From NCBI GenBank assembly GCA_021823305.1, contig JAKAOE010000161.1, positions 1-5,393 of the forward strand: 5,393 bases of DNA. Reading direction: 5' to 3'. Positions 1 to 5,393 of this stretch are shown here, piece by piece; the stretch's first letter is position 1; every line of letters begins with the position of its first letter. The DNA is from Acidobacteriota bacterium. Lineage in GTDB: Bacteria > Acidobacteriota > Terriglobia > Terriglobales > SCQP01. The notes beneath the pieces were generated by a model. The model saw nothing but the letters and a program-made list of their open reading frames with translations. It ran no database searches and had not been told where the DNA came from. The translations under genes and the position numbers were made by a program.

Positions 1-411
1 AGCGGCACGGTGTTCTTCAAGCTGCGCGACCGCGACAAGGCGAAAGGCGCGGCGTTGGCGCGGCAGCTCGCCGGGCTGGGGTTCAAGCTGGTGGCGACGC
101 GCGGCACGGCGGCGGCGTTCCGGCAGGCGGGGCTCGAGGTGGACATGGTGTTCAAGGTGAGCGAGGGGCGTCCGAACTTCGTGGACCTGCTCAAGGGCGG
201 GGCGGTGACGCTGATCGTCAACACCCCGGCGGGGCGGCAGCAGTTCCTGGAGGAAAAGGCCATCCGGCGCACCGCGGTGCAGCACCGCATCCCCATCCTC
301 ACCACCATCGCGGCCGCGCAGGCCGCGGTGGACGCCATCGCCTCGCGCGCCGGCGCCTCGCCGCGGGTGAACGTGCTGCAGGAGATGCACGCGACGCTGG
401 CGGCGCGGTGA
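1..411 (+). CDS. carB: Carbamoyl-phosphate synthase large subunit, C-terminal fragment (MGS-like allosteric domain)
   Basis: The reading frame is open from base 1 and ends at TGA 409-411, giving the last 136 residues of a protein that is normally about 1,070-1,100 residues long; the start lies outside the window. CarB makes carbamoyl phosphate from bicarbonate, ammonia (from CarA) and two ATP, feeding pyrimidine and arginine synthesis in the cytoplasm. The fragment is the methylglyoxal-synthase-like regulatory domain, which in characterised enzymes binds effectors such as UMP, IMP or ornithine. Visible motifs, numbered from the first codon, are LVATRGTA (30-37), KVSEGRPNFVD (52-62), LIVNTPAG (71-78) and IRRTAV (88-93). 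T33, T36, K52 and N74 fall where effector-phosphate contacts lie in the family. The second Thr of the E. coli INTT motif is Pro here (P76), as in many bacteria, so effector preference cannot be read off. No convincing terminator follows the stop. Confidence 0.95.
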   Translation, partial: SGTVFFKLRDRDKAKGAALARQLAGLGFKLVATRGTAAAFRQAGLEVDMVFKVSEGRPNFVDLLKGGAVTLIVNTPAGRQQFLEEKAIRRTAVQHRIPILTTIAAAQAAVDAIASRAGASPRVNVLQEMHATLAAR

Positions 412-426
412 GCATCCGGCGGAGGG

Positions 427-1114
<688 letters not shown>

Positions 1115-3778
1115 CTATTCTTCCCGCAACGTCACCAGCGGGTCGGCGTGGGCGGCGCGGTGGGCGGGGAGCCAGGCGGCAAGGAGGGCGGCGGCGGCAA
1201 GGAGCGCGGCCGCGGCGGCGAGCGTGGCAGGATCGCCTGGGCGGGCTTGATAGAGCAGCGGACCGTAGCGGAAGAAGTGCGAGGGCCGGGACAGCATCGG
1301 CAGCGCCGCGCGGTCGGCCAGCCACAGCAGCGCGCCGCCCGCGATGCCGCCGGCGGCAAGCATCGCCGCGGCCTCGCGCAGCGCCAAGCCCGCGATCGCG
1401 GACGGCTTCGCGCCCAGGGCCGTTCGGATTCCATACTCCTTTCGCCGCAGCGTCGCGCTGTAGGCGAGCACGCCGTAGAGGCCGATGGCGGCGACCAGCA
1501 GCGCCAGCCCCGCGAACAGGCTGCTGACCAGCGCCAAAAGCTGCTGCGGCCCCGCCGCGGCGTCTACGACCGCGCGAAAGGGCATGATTTGAGGTCGCGC
1601 ATCCGGCGCGATGCGCGCGAGTGTTTGCCGCACCGCGCGCGCCAGGCTCGCCTCGGGCAAGCGCGATTCCAGGTAGAACGTCTCCCGGATGAAGCGCGGG
1701 CTTACCTGGTTCCAGGCGTAGTACAGCGTGGGGGGCACCGGGCTCTGCAACCGCCGGTACTTCGCATCGGCAACGACGCCGATGACCGTGTAGGGGGCCA
1801 TCTTGCTTTTCGGCGACAAGGAAGTGATCCGGCGGCCAAGCGCGTCGCCGCGTGGAAACAGCAGTCGCGCCAGGGTCTGATTGACGATCGCCACCAGCTG
1901 CGAATGCGGCGTGTCGCCCGGGCCGAAGTCGCGGCCGCGCAGCAGCGGGGTGCCGGTCACGCGGAAGAATTCCGACGCCACGACATTCCCTCGCACTTGC
2001 AGGAGCCTTGGCGCGCGGCTTGGTTCGGCCGGGGACTGAACCTCGAAGAATAAGGACGATCCCTGGACGGGAATCAGGCTCGAGGCGCTCGCCGACTGGA
2101 CTCCCGGCAGTGCGCGCAACGCGGCCAGCGTGCCCGGCGGCGCCGGGTGGCCGCGCGGCTCGATGACGGTGGCCAGGAGGATGTTTCGCGCCGAAAATCC
2201 CTTCCTGGGGCCGACCAGGTTTTCGAAATTGCGCGCAAACAACACCCCGCCGGCGAGCAGCACGAACGTCACGGCCACTTGCAGGCTCACCGTCCAGCGA
2301 CCGGCCAAGGGCGTGCTGCCGGTCACCGGTCTTGGCAAGGCGGCGGTCGCGGCGCGCGTTGCCCGCAGCGCCGGACCGAGGCCAACCAGCAGCGCCGTCG
2401 CGAGCGTGGCACACAGGGCAAACTCGAGCTGGTGCGCATCGGGCGAGAGCGCGAGCACAACCGCGCCGCCCGGGAGGGAGGCGAGGCGCTCAAGCGCGGG
2501 GCACGCCCAAACGGCGAAGATGGCGCCGAGCGCCATGCCGCCGGCGGCGAGCAGCAGGCTCTCCATCATTTGTTGCCGAATCAGCCGGAAGCGGGTGGCG
2601 CCCAGCGCCAGGCGAACCGCGATTTCGTCCCGCTGCGCGGCCGCGCGGGCGAGCATCAGCCCGGCGAGGTTGGTGCAGGCCACCAGCAATACCGCTCCGG
2701 AGAGCGCGACCAGCAGCAAGAGCGCGGAACCGTAAAGAGCCTGCACCCAGCTCCCGGCGCCTTGCGGCGCGGGTCGAACCAGAATGCTCAGCCTATGACC
2801 TTTCGCGCCGGCTTCGTCGCTCGGTAAAACCGGCGCAAGCGCGGGCATCAGGGCAGCGATGCGCGTTTGCGCAACACGTGCGCTCTCGCCCGGCCAAAGC
2901 CGGCCCAACATCCGCAACAGCCCGCCGCTGCGATCCTGCAGGAGCCCGGGGTAAGGACTGATTTGCGCCAGCTCGCAGATCGGCAGAGCAATCTGTAGGC
3001 GTCTGCCGGCTTCGACGCCGAGGAAGCCGGCGGGCATGACGCCGATCACCTCGACCTTGTGGCCCCTGACCTCCAGCGTGCTGCCGAGCGCTGAGGCGGC
3101 GCCGCCAAAGTGGCTGCGCCAGAGCCCGTCGCTGATATCCGCTACGGGCACGCAGGCACGGCCGTCGTCCTTTGGCCCGAAGAGGCGGCCGCGCTCAGCC
3201 TGTATGCCGAGTGTAGGGAAGAACGTTCCGCTGGCGTAGATGCCGTAGACCCGCTGGCGCTGCGCGCCCGAACCGAGCTCAAAGTCGGTGTCGCGGTACG
3301 CTAATGCGCCGGCCAACGCTCGCTGGCGATCGCGGAATCGCTCCCAGAGCGGGTTGCTGAAATATGGCCGCGTCCGGCCCTCAAATTGATTGGTCAACTC
3401 GACCAATTGCTGCGGGCGCCGCACTGGCAACGGGCGAAAAAGCGTGGCATCGGTCAGCGTGAAGAGGGAGGTACTTGCGCCGATGCCCAGCATGAGCGAG
3501 AGGAGCACCAAACCGGTCGCCACCGGCGTGCGGGCCAGGCGCCGCAGCGCGTGGCGCGCATCCTGCGCCAGCGACTCGAGCCAGGCCCAGCTCCAGACGT
3601 CGAGGTTGCGCTCGCGCAGTTGCAGATCGTTGCCGAAGCGGCGCACCGCGGCCGCGGCGCCTTCCGCGCGGGCCCGCAGGTCGCGGTGCAGCCGCATTTC
3701 CTCGTCGAGTTCGCGGCGGTGGCTGCGCCAATGGAGGAGCGTCCAGAGGCGACGCGCCTGCTCGCCGAGCCAACTCAC
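1115..3778 (-). CDS. ADOP-type FtsX/MacB-like permease (acidobacterial duplicated orphan permease)
   Basis: This is an 887-residue inner-membrane protein with two tandem MacB/FtsX-type permease halves and no ATP-binding domain. A cytoplasmic prefix contains RRELDEEMRLHRDLRA (21-36) and QDARHALRRLARTP (72-85), both typical of ADOP proteins. Half one has a membrane helix at about 86-109, a large extracytoplasmic MacB_PCD-like domain, then three helices (about 346-376, 404-428, 449-471), with the FtsX-type motif DEIAVRLALGATR at 384-396. Half two repeats this: helix 497-516, extracytoplasmic domain, helices 746-773, 799-821 and 850-870, with KEYGIRTALGAK at 780-791. It ends in DPLVTLREE. By analogy with MacB it may take part in efflux or envelope remodelling with a separately encoded ATPase; the substrate is unknown. 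GTG 3778 is chosen because GAGG lies 7 bases upstream and the predicted transcript starts near 3804; GTG 3799 would add seven residues. The gene is intact and probably repressor-controlled. Confidence 0.92.
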   Translation of the reverse strand: MSWLGEQARRLWTLLHWRSHRRELDEEMRLHRDLRARAEGAAAAVRRFGNDLQLRERNLDVWSWAWLESLAQDARHALRRLARTPVATGLVLLSLMLGIGASTSLFTLTDATLFRPLPVRRPQQLVELTNQFEGRTRPYFSNPLWERFRDRQRALAGALAYRDTDFELGSGAQRQRVYGIYASGTFFPTLGIQAERGRLFGPKDDGRACVPVADISDGLWRSHFGGAASALGSTLEVRGHKVEVIGVMPAGFLGVEAGRRLQIALPICELAQISPYPGLLQDRSGGLLRMLGRLWPGESARVAQTRIAALMPALAPVLPSDEAGAKGHRLSILVRPAPQGAGSWVQALYGSALLLLVALSGAVLLVACTNLAGLMLARAAAQRDEIAVRLALGATRFRLIRQQMMESLLLAAGGMALGAIFAVWACPALERLASLPGGAVVLALSPDAHQLEFALCATLATALLVGLGPALRATRAATAALPRPVTGSTPLAGRWTVSLQVAVTFVLLAGGVLFARNFENLVGPRKGFSARNILLATVIEPRGHPAPPGTLAALRALPGVQSASASSLIPVQGSSLFFEVQSPAEPSRAPRLLQVRGNVVASEFFRVTGTPLLRGRDFGPGDTPHSQLVAIVNQTLARLLFPRGDALGRRITSLSPKSKMAPYTVIGVVADAKYRRLQSPVPPTLYYAWNQVSPRFIRETFYLESRLPEASLARAVRQTLARIAPDARPQIMPFRAVVDAAAGPQQLLALVSSLFAGLALLVAAIGLYGVLAYSATLRRKEYGIRTALGAKPSAIAGLALREAAAMLAAGGIAGGALLWLADRAALPMLSRPSHFFRYGPLLYQARPGDPATLAAAAALLAAAALLAAWLPAHRAAHADPLVTLREE

Positions 3779-3785
3779 GATGCCG

Positions 3786-3789
3786 CCTC
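3786..3789 (-). promoter_or_regulatory. Ribosome binding site deciding the permease start
   Basis: On the minus strand GAGG occurs 7 bases before GTG 3778, a normal Shine-Dalgarno distance. The alternative GTG at 3799 would leave only about 5 bases of leader from the predicted transcription start and has no ribosome site, so this short match favours the shorter protein. Confidence 0.5.
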
Positions 3790-3800
3790 GCCGGGGCACA

Positions 3801-3821
3801 TGACATAGAGAATCTATGTCA
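3801..3821. promoter_or_regulatory. Perfect 9-bp inverted repeat, candidate repressor operator of the permease gene
   Basis: TGACATAGA and TCTATGTCA are exact reverse complements separated by GAA. The repeat is AT-rich in a GC-rich region and covers the -10 hexamer and the expected transcription start of the permease gene, the classic position for a repressor site. It is not a terminator: the stem is AT-rich and no T-run follows on either strand. ADOP genes often sit near genes for PadR-family repressors, and known PadR sites contain ATGT/ACAT half-sites like those here, so a PadR-type regulator is a reasonable guess. No such regulator is encoded in this window. Confidence 0.65.
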
Positions 3822-3839
3822 CGCTGGCGGCGGTGTCAA
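3811..3839 (-). promoter_or_regulatory. Sigma-70-type promoter of the permease gene
   Basis: On the minus strand a perfect -35 box TTGACA (3839-3834) is followed after exactly 17 bases by TAGATT (3816-3811), which matches TATAAT at 4 of 6 positions. Transcription would begin near 3804, leaving a leader of about 25 bases before GTG 3778. The promoter starts only 9 bases after the stop codon of the upstream oxidoreductase fragment, so the permease can be transcribed independently of it. Confidence 0.65.
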
Positions 3840-3848
3840 CGTGACCGG

Positions 3849-5219
<1,371 letters not shown>

Positions 5220-5338
5220 GGCTTTCGACGGCCGGGGGCGACTGGTCCTGGAGGACCGCCCGGCCCGCGCCCCCGGTCACTGACGAGGCCCACCGCCCCG
5301 TAGCAGCCCCCCGGGACGCTCGAAGGGCCCGCTCTCAG

Positions 5339-5353
5339 GCCGGTGGTGCCGGC
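5339..5353. repeat. Short GC-rich hairpin
   Basis: GCCGG and CCGGC form a perfect 5-bp stem around a TGGTG loop, and the flanking bases allow one A-T and one G-T pair more. It lies next to the stop codon of the possible 18-residue tail on the minus strand. No T-run follows on the minus strand, so an intrinsic terminator is doubtful. Confidence 0.3.
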
Positions 5354-5372
5354 TTGTCGTCGGGCTGAGGGC

Positions 5373-5386
5373 GAAGGTCGACCTTC
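5373..5386. repeat. Perfect 14-bp palindrome
   Basis: GAAGGTCGACCTTC is its own reverse complement with no spacer. It lies 7 bases from the window end in the unassigned segment. It could be a protein-binding site, but in GC-rich sequence at a contig end chance or an end artefact is equally possible. Confidence 0.35.
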
Positions 5387-5393
5387 AGGGTCA

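Larger units (their letters stand above)
5220..5393. other. Unassigned segment upstream of the truncated oxidoreductase
   Basis: None of the six frames gives a recognisable protein here. A complete NifJ would have a CxxCxxCxxxCP ferredoxin-type motif just upstream of the EACP remnant, and no minus-strand frame contains one. The minus frame from 5391 reads TLKVDLRPQPDDKPAPPA and then stops (TGA 5337-5335); it could be the tail of another gene, but 18 residues are too few to judge. The segment holds a perfect 14-bp palindrome (5373-5386), a hairpin with a 5-bp GC stem (5339-5353) and a weaker GGTCC/GGACC hairpin. It may be a real junction or low-quality contig-end sequence. Confidence 0.4.

Noticed and set aside
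3389..3407. Inverted repeat ATTGGTC/GACCAAT with a 5-base loop
   Set aside because: It is inside the permease gene, encoding the QLVELTNQ stretch near the N-terminal part of the protein, far from any promoter, so coding constraint or chance explains it.

Overview
The window looks like a piece of a high-GC bacterial chromosome, most likely from an acidobacterium. The best evidence is an intact 'acidobacterial duplicated orphan permease' (ADOP-type, MacB/FtsX-like permease without an ATPase domain), a family strongly expanded in Acidobacteriota. The other genes (carbamoyl-phosphate synthase, pyruvate:ferredoxin oxidoreductase, a PIN-domain toxin with its antitoxin) are widespread and do not narrow the assignment. 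Both ends cut through genes, as expected for a short contig or an arbitrary slice.

Layout. Bases 1-411 (+) are the last 136 codons of carB, the large subunit of carbamoyl-phosphate synthase. They are followed by a compact type II toxin-antitoxin pair on the same strand: a Phd/YefM-family antitoxin (463-720) and a VapC-like PIN-domain ribonuclease (710-1114) that overlap by 11 bases. A short inverted repeat lies on a probable extended -10 promoter just before the antitoxin (427-444). The vapC stop codon directly abuts the stop codon of the next gene, which runs the other way.

Bases 1115-3778 (-) are the ADOP permease. It has a strong-looking promoter (TTGACA, 17-base spacer, TAGATT) whose -10 element lies inside a perfect 9-bp inverted repeat (3801-3821), a likely repressor operator. 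This geometry argues that translation starts at GTG 3778 rather than the longer GTG 3799.

Bases 3849 to about 5219 (-) are the C-terminal thiamine-diphosphate-binding part of a NifJ-type pyruvate:ferredoxin oxidoreductase. Cluster-ligand and cofactor motifs are intact, but the rest of the enzyme is missing. Homology runs upstream past the first usable start codon, then ends abruptly, and the last ~170 bases encode nothing recognisable. This is either a real truncation or an assembly fault at the contig end.

The genes do not form one pathway: carB is pyrimidine/arginine biosynthesis, the TA pair is an accessory module, the permease is probably involved in efflux or envelope work, and the oxidoreductase is central carbon metabolism. 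I see no CRISPR array, RNA gene, transposase or clearly new multi-gene system. The points most worth checking are the truncated oxidoreductase with its odd junction, and the palindromic promoter-operator of the permease.
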